A stretch of DNA of 5,490 bases from Deltaproteobacteria bacterium. GTDB taxonomy: Bacteria; SAR324; NAC60-12. Each line of letters begins with the position of its first letter. Position 1 is the first letter of the stretch. Shown one piece after another: positions 1 to 5,490 of this stretch. A program made the translations under genes and the position numbers. The notes below the pieces were generated by a model. The model made no database searches. It was not told the origin of the DNA and was given only the letters and a program-made list of their open reading frames with translations. The stretch lies in NCBI GenBank assembly GCA_002730365.1, contig PBZZ01000061.1:7394-12883 (forward strand), read 5' to 3'.

Positions 1-306
1 CAAATCCCTCCTAGGGTTGAGGGTACTGGCAGACTTATCGGAGTTTGCCTTAATGGACATCCTGGGCATGTTTCTAAAGGAATCCAAACCCAACAAATTA
101 ACAGCCTGGGCTTCCAGATAAATTTTTAAGCGATTCAGTAAGATTTTGCTGTGAGCTTTACTCTGAGTCCAACTTTGATAAGCCCAAGCGACTAAAGCTG
201 AGAGAAAAATACCCAGAATTAGTGTCAAAAGTAGAGCAAATCCTTGGCAATCGCTAGGCAGGTAGGCTTGAGAAGAGTTCAATTTGGGTGGCCTGCTCAT
301 TCTCAT
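1..306 (-). CDS. PilX/GspK-like type IV prepilin, 5' part only
   Basis: This reading frame starts inside the window and stays open to its left edge, giving about 102 N-terminal residues. What is seen: a hydrophilic leader of about 22 residues ending in Cys-Gln-Gly, then a hydrophobic stretch of about 21 residues beginning FALLLTLILG, then an amphipathic region with YLEAQAVNLLG. A Gly followed by Phe at the start of the hydrophobic segment is the prepilin peptidase cleavage pattern. Position 5 of the mature protein is Leu rather than the usual Glu, as in the GspK and PilX minor (pseudo)pilins. Such proteins sit in the inner membrane and join the tip of a type IV pilus or type II secretion pseudopilus. 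Two in-frame ATGs lie at 306 and 300, after a stop at 319-321. Neither has a good ribosome binding site, so the start is uncertain by two codons. The start overlaps the end of the preceding ORF by about 50 bases. The rest of the gene is outside the window; an ordinary membrane-anchored protein remains possible. Confidence 0.68.
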   Translation of the reverse strand, partial: MRMSRPPKLNSSQAYLPSDCQGFALLLTLILGIFLSALVAWAYQSWTQSKAHSKILLNRLKIYLEAQAVNLLGLDSFRNMPRMSIKANSDKSASTLNPRRDL

Positions 307-574
307 GAAATGGAAATTTCAGTTGCTCAAGAGATGGATGATTTCTCCGAGAAAATCCCTTCTCAGTAATTTCTTCTTCAATAATTTTTATTTTCGAGTG
401 CAGTGCGTCAGCTGACTTGAACCAATTATCCTTCGAGTAGTGATTGGTCCCTACCCTCCCAGTCTGAACGCTCAGACGCCATTGTTGCAGACCTTTCCGC
501 ACCTGCTGACCCCATGCAAGCCTACAAAAGCGGCGCGGACCGACAGTTGGCTGAGTTTCGAAATAGAGAAACAT
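254..574 (-). CDS. hypothetical protein, 106 residues, doubtful
   Basis: I do not recognise this protein. The frame starts at an ATG 16 bases after the msrQ stop codon and ends within the 5' end of the prepilin-like gene. The product is basic at its N-terminal half, with four Trp residues and many Arg/Gln, and more acidic and charged toward the C-terminus (an IIEEEITEKG segment). There is no signal peptide and no membrane segment. The frame is open further upstream to a stop at 653-655, but no ATG, GTG or TTG lies in that extension, so 574 is the first usable start. No ribosome binding site is visible. The close spacing to msrQ favours a real gene. The long overlap (about 50 bases) with the next gene, the lack of a known family and the higher local GC (roughly 470-560) speak against it. 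If it is false, the msrQ to prepilin gap is about 285 bases of unexplained DNA. Confidence 0.4.
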   Translation of the reverse strand: MFLYFETQPTVGPRRFCRLAWGQQVRKGLQQWRLSVQTGRVGTNHYSKDNWFKSADALHSKIKIIEEEITEKGFSRRNHPSLEQLKFPFHENEQATQIELFSSLPA

Positions 575-590
575 AAAAACGCTCGGGAAG

Positions 591-1199
591 TCATCTTTCT
601 TTTTGGGAGTACCCGTAACACCAGAACCCCAATCGCAGAAATTCTGCAGCTGCTAGGGGTACAAACAAAATCAGTGCCTGAAGATTCGACGACTTTTCAT
701 TAAGAAATAAGTGAATAGCAGCCAAACCCGCTGCAAAATAGATTAGACGGTGGATGTTTTTCCAGTGATTCGCACCAAGTTTTCTGACCATTTCATTGCT
801 ACTGGTCAGGGCTAATATCAAAAGGATTAGGAAGGCTAAGAATCCTGTGAGTAAGTAGACCCTTTGAAGATCTTTCCACAAAATCTCCCACTCAGGATTA
901 TCAAGAACGTGTAATGTAAAATGTAGAATCGCATAGAAGGCCGAAGCTAGCCCAATACTTCTTCGATGGGATTGAATTCGCTTGATCCAACTAAACCCAC
1001 TCCGCTTCCCAAGAAAAATTCTTAACGGAGAAAGCCATAAAACACCCACTAAAAAATAAACTGCCCAGTCGCCTGTTGAATGAACAAGATATTCTACAGG
1101 GTTTGCGCTTTCGGTAACTTGGGCTCCTATCCAAATAAGTGGTAAAAGACAGGCAATCCAAAAGAATTTATTGATTATTCGTGATGCTTTGTAAGACAA
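591..1199 (-). CDS. msrQ: MsrQ, haem-binding membrane subunit of the periplasmic methionine sulfoxide reductase (YedZ family)
   Basis: MsrQ is a b-type haem protein of the inner membrane that passes electrons to the periplasmic molybdoenzyme MsrP, which repairs oxidised methionines in envelope proteins. The 202-residue length fits the family, and about six hydrophobic segments are visible (roughly 11-28, 43-58, 82-98, 113-132, 151-167, 173-191). Family hallmarks are present: NPVEYLVHSTGDW at 33-45, SPLR at 57-60, HRRSIGL at 78-84, LTSS at 131-134 and LGANHWKNIHRLIY at 141-154. H93, H150 and H163 correspond in place to the haem ligands proposed for the E. coli protein near 91, 151 and 164 (from memory). 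The start is TTG at 1199; the frame upstream reaches a stop at 1227-1229 with no better codon and there is no ribosome binding site. A TATAAT lies just upstream, suggesting its own promoter and a very short leader. The usual partner MsrP is not adjacent on either side; it may be elsewhere, or this protein may serve another acceptor. Confidence 0.9.
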   Translation of the reverse strand: MSYKASRIINKFFWIACLLPLIWIGAQVTESANPVEYLVHSTGDWAVYFLVGVLWLSPLRIFLGKRSGFSWIKRIQSHRRSIGLASAFYAILHFTLHVLDNPEWEILWKDLQRVYLLTGFLAFLILLILALTSSNEMVRKLGANHWKNIHRLIYFAAGLAAIHLFLNEKSSNLQALILFVPLAAAEFLRLGFWCYGYSQKER

Positions 1200-1217
1200 A
1201 TTACCAGTTAAGCATAT

Positions 1218-1223
1218 ATTATA
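1218..1223 (-). promoter_or_regulatory. probable -10 element upstream of msrQ
   Basis: The minus strand reads a perfect TATAAT here, 18 bases upstream of the msrQ TTG codon. A transcript would start near 1211 and leave a leader of only about 11 bases, which agrees with the missing ribosome binding site. No convincing -35 box lies at the standard distance; a TTGCGC sits 21 bases upstream, which is too far. The region is AT-rich, so a chance match is possible. Confidence 0.4.
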
Positions 1224-1264
1224 AGATTAGGAATGCAGATTTATGCGCAAATTTAGAATTTGCC

Positions 1265-1293
1265 TTGACTCACTTAGAATGGCTGGTTAACTT
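1265..1293 (+). promoter_or_regulatory. candidate plus-strand promoter in the msrQ upstream gap
   Basis: The plus strand carries TTGACT (1265-1270, five of six consensus bases), a 17-base spacer, and TAACTT (1288-1293, matching the three most informative -10 positions T1, A2 and T6). Transcription would start near 1300 and run away from msrQ, through the hairpins at 1307-1381 and then antisense into the 293-residue gene. No plus-strand gene follows, so a product would be a small or antisense RNA. This is a consensus match only, without other support. Confidence 0.25.
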
Positions 1294-1306
1294 TTTTTGG
1301 CCTTCA

Positions 1307-1325
1307 AACTTGTTTCAGACAAGTT
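1307..1325 (+). repeat. small inverted repeat (7-base arms)
   Basis: Arms AACTTGT (1307-1313) and ACAAGTT (1319-1325) are perfect inverted repeats around a 5-base loop. No run of T follows on either strand, so it is not a typical Rho-independent terminator. It lies just left of the larger nested hairpin and could be part of the same RNA or of a terminator region for the 293-residue gene transcribed on the minus strand. Confidence 0.45.
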
Positions 1326-1330
1326 CGCTG

Positions 1331-1381
1331 ACCTAGGGAGGAGTGAGTAGCCTCCGATAGTTGGGGGCTACAGTCCTAGGT
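1331..1381 (+). repeat. nested inverted repeat, possible structured RNA or terminator
   Basis: The outer arms are ACCTAGG (1331-1337) and CCTAGGT (1375-1381), a perfect 7-base pair match. Inside them, GTAGCCTCC (1347-1355) and GGGGGCTAC (1363-1371) close a 7-base loop. In plus-strand RNA the inner stem is nine continuous pairs including one U-G wobble; in minus-strand RNA the same position is a C-A mismatch. The two stems are separated by 9 unpaired bases on the left and 3 on the right. It starts 17 bases beyond the stop codon of the 293-residue gene, so it could act as a T-less terminator or 3' end stabiliser for that gene. The better plus-strand folding leaves room for an independent RNA. 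No known RNA family was recognised. Confidence 0.5.
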
Positions 1382-1397
1382 TTAATCATACCTAAAA

Positions 1398-2279
1398 TCA
1401 CTTACCCACCTTTACCCAGTCCCCTAGATCATCTCTGAGTCCCTCTAAGGTACTTGCTTTAAGTGGTGCATCTAACGTTAACCTTAAAAACTCTTCCTCC
1501 CGATTCCACTGATCCACCTCTCCTTGGTGAGCAAATACGACGATCTCATCGGTGTCCACAATGCCCACGCTGATCCCCGATGCTCCGACCTGAGTCCACA
1601 ATAGAGTATCCTCTACTTTTTGCATCTCACCCGTGCTTTCTTGAACTAGCTGGAGTACTTGAATCAATGTTTGGTCACGCGTCGCTGCCTCCAACGAATC
1701 CAAAGCTTCTCTGATTTGTTTGCGAGATGTTTCCAAATCTATCTCATCAGATAAATGGGCACTCCATAACTCTTGTGCTCCTCCCGCAGAAGCATATCGG
1801 AGAGTTAGCCAAGCCTGCTCCAACCCTGCAAGACTTCGAATATCTTCAAATTGAACAAGGATGTCCAATACTCTTTCTATACCGTAATCTAAAGTTTCTA
1901 ACTCCTTACGCCAGACTCCTTGGCGTTCAGTTGCTTCAAAGTTTTGCTCAGCCTGAAACAAGCTAAATAACTGCTGAAATCTGTCTCTTTGAAAGCGTCT
2001 CAAACCGAATTGATAAGTCTCACCTTCATGCAGTTCTGTCAGTAGGTTTTTGACAAATTCAGCTTCCTCTTCTTTAAGATGTCCCTGGCATGCCTCCCAA
2101 TGTTCCTTTGACTTGTAGTGACGCTCCATGTATTCCGGTATTGAGATTCGAAACATGGGAGATGCCTCAGGATCACTACCAGACGGCACAATCCAACCCT
2201 GCCGGTACATTATCTCAAGCAGAGCCCTCTCAACTGTAGCAAGTTGATCTGTGCTTAATTCGAAAATGGATTGTGCCAT
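1398..2279 (-). CDS. unrecognised soluble protein, 293 residues
   Basis: I do not recognise this protein. It has no signal peptide, membrane segment or obvious enzymatic motif, so it is probably cytoplasmic. Residues 1-30 (a helix rich in Leu followed by YRQGWIVPSG) might form a small helical or winged-helix-like domain. Residues 60-220 are strongly helical, rich in Glu, Gln and Leu, with coiled-coil-like stretches (roughly 95-145 and 180-225). Residues 225-255 look like beta strands (GISVGIVDTDEIVVFA), followed by an acidic C-terminal tail containing LRDDLGDW. The protein is clearly acidic overall. The ATG at 2279 is the natural start, but no ribosome binding site precedes it. It is flanked by gaps of nearly 200 bases on both sides, which suggests a single-gene unit. 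The coherent length and absence of competing frames make it a convincing gene; the function is unknown. Confidence 0.85.
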   Translation of the reverse strand: MAQSIFELSTDQLATVERALLEIMYRQGWIVPSGSDPEASPMFRISIPEYMERHYKSKEHWEACQGHLKEEEAEFVKNLLTELHEGETYQFGLRRFQRDRFQQLFSLFQAEQNFEATERQGVWRKELETLDYGIERVLDILVQFEDIRSLAGLEQAWLTLRYASAGGAQELWSAHLSDEIDLETSRKQIREALDSLEAATRDQTLIQVLQLVQESTGEMQKVEDTLLWTQVGASGISVGIVDTDEIVVFAHQGEVDQWNREEEFLRLTLDAPLKASTLEGLRDDLGDWVKVGK

Positions 2280-2311
2280 AACTGTTTGATTGGTGTTGGT
2301 TTGGTCTAGTT

Positions 2312-2322
2312 ACCTAATAGGT
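2312..2322. promoter_or_regulatory. short palindrome upstream of the 293-residue gene, possible operator
   Basis: ACCTA and TAGGT arms surround a single central base, 33 to 43 bases upstream of the ATG at 2279, within an AT-rich stretch. A weak promoter-like pair lies above it on the minus strand (TTGGTA at 2381-2376 and TAAAAT at 2356-2351, spacer 19). The site could bind a dimeric regulator, but such 11-base palindromes occur by chance. The remainder of the 2280-2474 gap holds no gene I can support. Confidence 0.15.
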
Positions 2323-2474
2323 TTTTATTTTTTTAAAATTTAATTTCAGTATTTTAGAAAGATTTTGTAGCGTTTTACCAAAGTAAGTCTATCGTATACC
2401 AAGACTTCTTTTCCGAATGCGCTAAGCAGCTGTAGCTCTCATTTCATCGGATCATAGAGAATTCTAATTTTCCT

Positions 2475-4373
2475 TTAATTTCGCTGTACAAACGAAGAGT
2501 TGATTAACCTCTCCATCGGTTCAGGTGAAAGCAATTGGAAGAGAGGTGGAACTGAGAGAGATTGCTGAATTGAGATTGGATCATTCAGTTGCTGAAACTG
2601 ACGCAAGGTTCTCTGGTAAGCCACCTGATCATTAAGCTGTCGATAAACTGTGGTAAGTCGATCTAAAAACACTGATTGGAATGGAGAGTCGGCTTTTAGA
2701 GCATTCTCCAGAATCACCTTTGCTTCCATGTATTGCCTGGTTACAAGGTAAGAAGCACTTAGTGCTTCAATTAAATAAAATTGGCGTGGATATCGCTCAA
2801 GGCCTCGAACCAAAATTTCCTGGGCTGCTTGTTCTTGGCCACGATAGCGTTTGATGTCTGCTACAAGACGATGTGCTAATCCTTGAGATTCCTCTCTGGC
2901 TAGAAAATCTTCAGACAATTTCAGTGCTTGATCGGTCTGATCTAATTGCAGCAAAGTCATTGCCTTTAGATATACACTCTCCCAATGAATCGGGGAATCT
3001 TTCAATAAGTCCTCGGTATAAGACAGAGCACGAGAATACTGTCTCTGCAGGTACAGAACTCGAGCTAGAGAAAATCTCAGCGAAAATGTTTCTCTAACTA
3101 CCAACGCCTGTCGAAGCAGTGCCTCTGCCTGATCATATCTCCCTTGAGTGACCAGTAAATCAGCTTGCAGACTCAGCAAATAAACATTCGTGGCGTCTTG
3201 CTGCTTCAATTTCTCAATGATTTGCTCTACCTGCTGCAGTTCCCCGCGCATCAGCTTGCGTCTCGCATTCAGCAGTTGATAGGGCAAAGGGCGATCATCT
3301 AATTCAAGCGCTCTAGCTAGCGCAATATCACCTCGCAGGTAATCCCTTCTTTGGAATAGCAATGACGCTCTGAGGTAATACAAATCTGCACGTTGACTCT
3401 GAATTTCCAGAGCTTTCTCTACCAATTCCAAAGCCTGCTGATACTCACCAACTTGAAGGCTTAATTGCGCTCGGCCTAACAAAGCTTCTACGTTGGTGGG
3501 ATCTCTCCTAAGCAAATCTTCAAGAACTTGATTTGCCGTAGCTTGATTACCTTGATTACTGAGAAGAAGTGCATAAATGAGTTGGTCCTCTGGTTCCAAC
3601 TTACCCAACCGAGCCAACTCTTGGATTCTTGCCAGCGCGTCATCTAGTTTTTGTTGAAGGTAGAAAAGTCGAAGCTGCTCTCGAAGGACTTCAACCCATT
3701 GGGGGTCTTGGGCCAGAAGTTCTGTAGCCAATACACTTGCGGGATAATAGTTTCCTTGGGCGACAAAGATTCTCAATCTCAGAAGTTGAGCATCTTTGTT
3801 TGATGGTTCCAAGACGAGTAGATTTTCCACTGCCTCAAGTGAAGATTTGTAGTTTTGGCGTTTGATCTGAACACGAGCCATGTGGAAATAGGCTTCAACA
3901 TAATTTTCATCACGTTGAAGTGCCTCATCCAGTGATACCACCGCCTTTCCGTATTCACGAATCTGCTCATAGCCAAGTCCTAAATTTAAATAAAGAGAAA
4001 GTCGATCCGGATCAACCTGAAGAGCAGCGGTCCATTCTTTGATAGCATCCGCATAACGTCCGCTCGCGTAAAGAACCATACCCAACAATTCAAGATATTC
4101 GGCGTTCAAAGGCGAACCCTGAACTGCAACTCTTACCGCACCTTCTGCTTGCTCATTTTCACCAAGAAACAAACGTCCACGAGCCAATTCAAACGCCGCA
4201 TCTAAATTATTTTTTTCTTCACCGAGCCTTTCTTCCTGCTGCTCGACAAAAGAGTCAACATTTGCACGGTTCAGAGGTTGCCGCAATAGAGGTAAATTCG
4301 GACTTGTGCACCCAACAATTGCAATCAAGACAGAGAAATGGATCATCCAATTTTGTAAAAACTTACGGTGCAT
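2475..4373 (-). CDS. outer-membrane-type TPR lipoprotein, 632 residues
   Basis: The protein is a lipoprotein carrying a long array of tetratricopeptide repeats, a protein-protein interaction solenoid. Residues 1-21 form a signal peptide (basic HRK, then a hydrophobic core) ending in the lipobox I-V-G-C with Cys22 as the lipidated residue; Thr follows, not Asp, so outer-membrane sorting is expected. From about 57 to 600 there are roughly 16 degenerate 34-residue repeats, with typical G-Y-A-L-P spacing in, for example, YASGRYADAIKEW near 102-114 and EYQQALELVEKALEI near 310-324. The last 30 residues are repeat-free. The frame extends upstream to 4472, but I place the start at the ATG at 4373 because it gives a proper lipoprotein signal and overlaps the upstream lipoprotein gene by 11 bases, a sign of translational coupling. 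Similar solenoid lipoproteins assist exopolysaccharide export, pilus assembly or PEP-CTERM/exosortase systems; nothing here decides between them. Confidence 0.9.
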   Translation of the reverse strand: MHRKFLQNWMIHFSVLIAIVGCTSPNLPLLRQPLNRANVDSFVEQQEERLGEEKNNLDAAFELARGRLFLGENEQAEGAVRVAVQGSPLNAEYLELLGMVLYASGRYADAIKEWTAALQVDPDRLSLYLNLGLGYEQIREYGKAVVSLDEALQRDENYVEAYFHMARVQIKRQNYKSSLEAVENLLVLEPSNKDAQLLRLRIFVAQGNYYPASVLATELLAQDPQWVEVLREQLRLFYLQQKLDDALARIQELARLGKLEPEDQLIYALLLSNQGNQATANQVLEDLLRRDPTNVEALLGRAQLSLQVGEYQQALELVEKALEIQSQRADLYYLRASLLFQRRDYLRGDIALARALELDDRPLPYQLLNARRKLMRGELQQVEQIIEKLKQQDATNVYLLSLQADLLVTQGRYDQAEALLRQALVVRETFSLRFSLARVLYLQRQYSRALSYTEDLLKDSPIHWESVYLKAMTLLQLDQTDQALKLSEDFLAREESQGLAHRLVADIKRYRGQEQAAQEILVRGLERYPRQFYLIEALSASYLVTRQYMEAKVILENALKADSPFQSVFLDRLTTVYRQLNDQVAYQRTLRQFQQLNDPISIQQSLSVPPLFQLLSPEPMERLINSSFVQRN

Positions 4374-5232
4374 AAGTGATTTTCTTTGAAGGCAAGCTCT
4401 CATTCCCTGATCTGTCAACCCATCGCACATGATAGTGACCCGGATCCGATCGCAATTCTGGCACCAAAACAAAGCTTTCTTGTATTGGCTGCAAAGTCAG
4501 TGGAGTCTCTGGCCATCGGCGACCGTCCTCACTCCTATAAATATTGACTCGATAGTACATTAGGTTGTGAGCAAGAAATTTGTCATTCTGCCATCTAAAT
4601 TCAACATTTTCAGGAAGTGGTTTCCAAACCATTTTGATTAATCTAATATTGTTTAGATCTCTGGAAAGCAGTTGGCTTTGTTTCAAAAACGAATCTAAAT
4701 TTGTGGCCAAATTTTTGGGACTAACCTCTTCAATAGTTAATTCAGGCACTCGAATAAAATTTGTGGGCAATCCTGCACTCACGTAATCGGATATTGAGAT
4801 TAAATTATTAGTTGGAATAAAAACATGTCGAATTTTGAAAAGAGTAACTTCCTGAGGATTAGCAGATAAGGGAGGAAAGAAGTAGAAAAGGTTTCCTTCA
4901 CGTTCTAGTTGTGGAGAATTAAAATCAAGCACGTATTTTGACCCAACGCGCAATTCACATCGCGAACAAGGTTCCTCTCTGATCAGAGTTTCTATCTCAA
5001 AGCGGTGATCCTCTAACTTACCTTCACTAGCCAATTCCTTAAGCAATTCTGGTTCAATTAACTGCCAGGATAGTCGAAGGCTTTCTCCTCTAAATATTGC
5101 CTTGGGATTTTGAAAAGTCTTTAGCTGAGGCTTTTCTGGATCTGGTTGGGGTGCCGTTCGATAGCCACACGCAACCAGGAGTAGAACAATCAAGATTATG
5201 ACACTACTTCGACAAACTTTGCTAAATTGCAT
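4363..5232 (-). CDS. FnIII-like lipoprotein, 289 residues
   Basis: A predicted lipoprotein with fibronectin type III-like beta domains. Residues 1-21 are a signal peptide with the hydrophobic run VIILIVLLLVA and the lipobox L-V-A-C, Cys22 being lipidated; Gly23 follows, compatible with the outer membrane. A Pro-rich linker (YRTAPQPDPEKP, 24-35) leads to a first FnIII-like domain at about 36-155, with the GESLRLSW strand pattern and a Cys89/Cys92 pair. A second covers about 196-289, with YRVNIYRSEDG and HYHVRWVDRSGNES, both typical of FnIII strands. Deltaproteobacterial lipoproteins of the form Cys-Gly-(K/Y)-x-x-P-Pro followed by FnIII domains look similar. The frame continues upstream to a TTG at 5298, but I choose the ATG at 5232, which gives a normal lipoprotein signal; AAAAAGAA just before it is a poor ribosome binding site. 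Its stop overlaps the start of the TPR lipoprotein by 11 bases, so the two probably form one transcription unit and work together. The precise role is unknown. Confidence 0.85.
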   Translation of the reverse strand: MQFSKVCRSSVIILIVLLLVACGYRTAPQPDPEKPQLKTFQNPKAIFRGESLRLSWQLIEPELLKELASEGKLEDHRFEIETLIREEPCSRCELRVGSKYVLDFNSPQLEREGNLFYFFPPLSANPQEVTLFKIRHVFIPTNNLISISDYVSAGLPTNFIRVPELTIEEVSPKNLATNLDSFLKQSQLLSRDLNNIRLIKMVWKPLPENVEFRWQNDKFLAHNLMYYRVNIYRSEDGRRWPETPLTLQPIQESFVLVPELRSDPGHYHVRWVDRSGNESLPSKKITYAP

Positions 5233-5490
5233 TTCTTTTTGATGTTTGTAAACACCAAGGGGCTTAGCGCACTTTGCGATTTGACCGATCCTCTTCAAGC
5301 TAACGTGGTTAAGGGTTTCTTAGTGGGAAGAATGAGGTAGGGATAGAGGTGGCTAAAATTTAAATTACCATGAATAATTTCAAAAAAACAAGGAGGAGAT
5401 CGATCTTGATATCTTTACCACCATCGCCATCTTTCTGTAGCAAGTCCATTTGCTTTACCAATAATTTTATTGCAATAGACTGATGTTATT
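5233..5490. other. upstream region without a supported gene
   Basis: No convincing gene lies in these 258 bases. A weak minus-strand promoter candidate has TTGAAA at 5383-5378 and TAAATT at 5362-5357 with a short spacer of 15; it would give a leader of roughly 120 bases for the lipoprotein operon. Tiny ORFs occur on both strands (37 codons at 5370-5483 plus; 29 codons at 5360-5449 minus), covering each other, with no recognisable product. An AGGAGG at 5391-5396 on the plus strand precedes a TTG at 5406, but the frame has only 25 codons before a stop. Confidence 0.4.

Noticed and set aside
455..530. Minus-strand stretch resembling the SRP RNA core (GGTCAG, then GCGGAAAGG, then GCAACAATGG).
   Set aside because: The bases beside the GGAA loop do not pair as in SRP domain IV, and no long closing helix was found. 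The resemblance is judged to be chance; a covariance model search would settle it.
440..703. 87-codon plus-strand frame.
   Set aside because: It is antisense to the 3' end of msrQ and to the 106-residue ORF, with no recognisable family or ribosome binding site; taken as a shadow frame.
1291..1298. Run of seven T on the plus strand in the msrQ upstream gap, considered as a terminator tail.
   Set aside because: No stable GC-rich hairpin precedes it on the plus strand and no plus-strand gene ends here.
2873..3097. Plus-strand 74-codon frame within the TPR gene, and similar frames at 1727-1966, 3779-3976 and 4580-4786.
   Set aside because: All lie within well-supported minus-strand genes and show no family features.
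5384..5410. Minus-strand CAAG/CTTG followed by seven T, like a terminator for a gene beyond the right edge.
   Set aside because: The stem has only four pairs around a 12-base loop, too weak for a Rho-independent terminator.
5360..5449. 29-codon minus-strand frame with a hydrophobic end.
   Set aside because: Too short and without support; it has a DGDGG stretch but no metal-binding or toxin family could be assigned.
5370..5483. 37-codon plus-strand frame with an internal AGGAGG.
   Set aside because: Short, low complexity, no homology recognised, and overlapped by a minus-strand frame. AGGAGG lies inside the longer frame and only leads to a 25-codon TTG frame.

Overview
The window looks like chromosomal DNA from a Gram-negative bacterium of moderate to slightly AT-rich composition. 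The evidence is two lipoprotein signal peptides suited to the outer membrane, an inner-membrane haem protein of the MsrQ/YedZ family, and the start of a type IV prepilin-like protein. The FnIII-type lipoprotein recalls lipoproteins of deltaproteobacterial-grade lineages (SAR324-like is one possibility), but this is inference and no marker gene fixes the taxonomy. I saw no tRNA, rRNA, insertion sequence or CRISPR array.

Every gene I accept lies on the minus strand, so transcription runs from high to low coordinates. In that order: a leader of about 250 bases without a convincing gene (5233-5490); a two-gene unit of lipoproteins, first an FnIII-like one (4363-5232), then a large TPR one (2475-4373), overlapping by 11 bases; a 195-base AT-rich gap; a 293-residue soluble protein I do not recognise (1398-2279); a 198-base gap holding nested inverted repeats and, on the plus strand, a promoter-like pair of hexamers; msrQ (591-1199), starting with TTG just below a perfect TATAAT; a doubtful 106-residue ORF (254-574); and the 5' part of a PilX/GspK-like prepilin gene (306 down to 1) that runs out of the window.

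The most secure functional statements concern MsrQ (membrane electron donor to the periplasmic methionine sulfoxide reductase MsrP, which is not in the window) and the lipoprotein pair, which probably acts together at the outer membrane. The prepilin fragment suggests that a type IV pilus or type II secretion locus continues to the left. The clearest structure not explained by genes is the nested hairpin between msrQ and the 293-residue gene. It folds better as plus-strand RNA than as minus-strand RNA and has a candidate promoter on the plus strand. I found no strong evidence of a wholly new system; the candidates are listed with modest scores.
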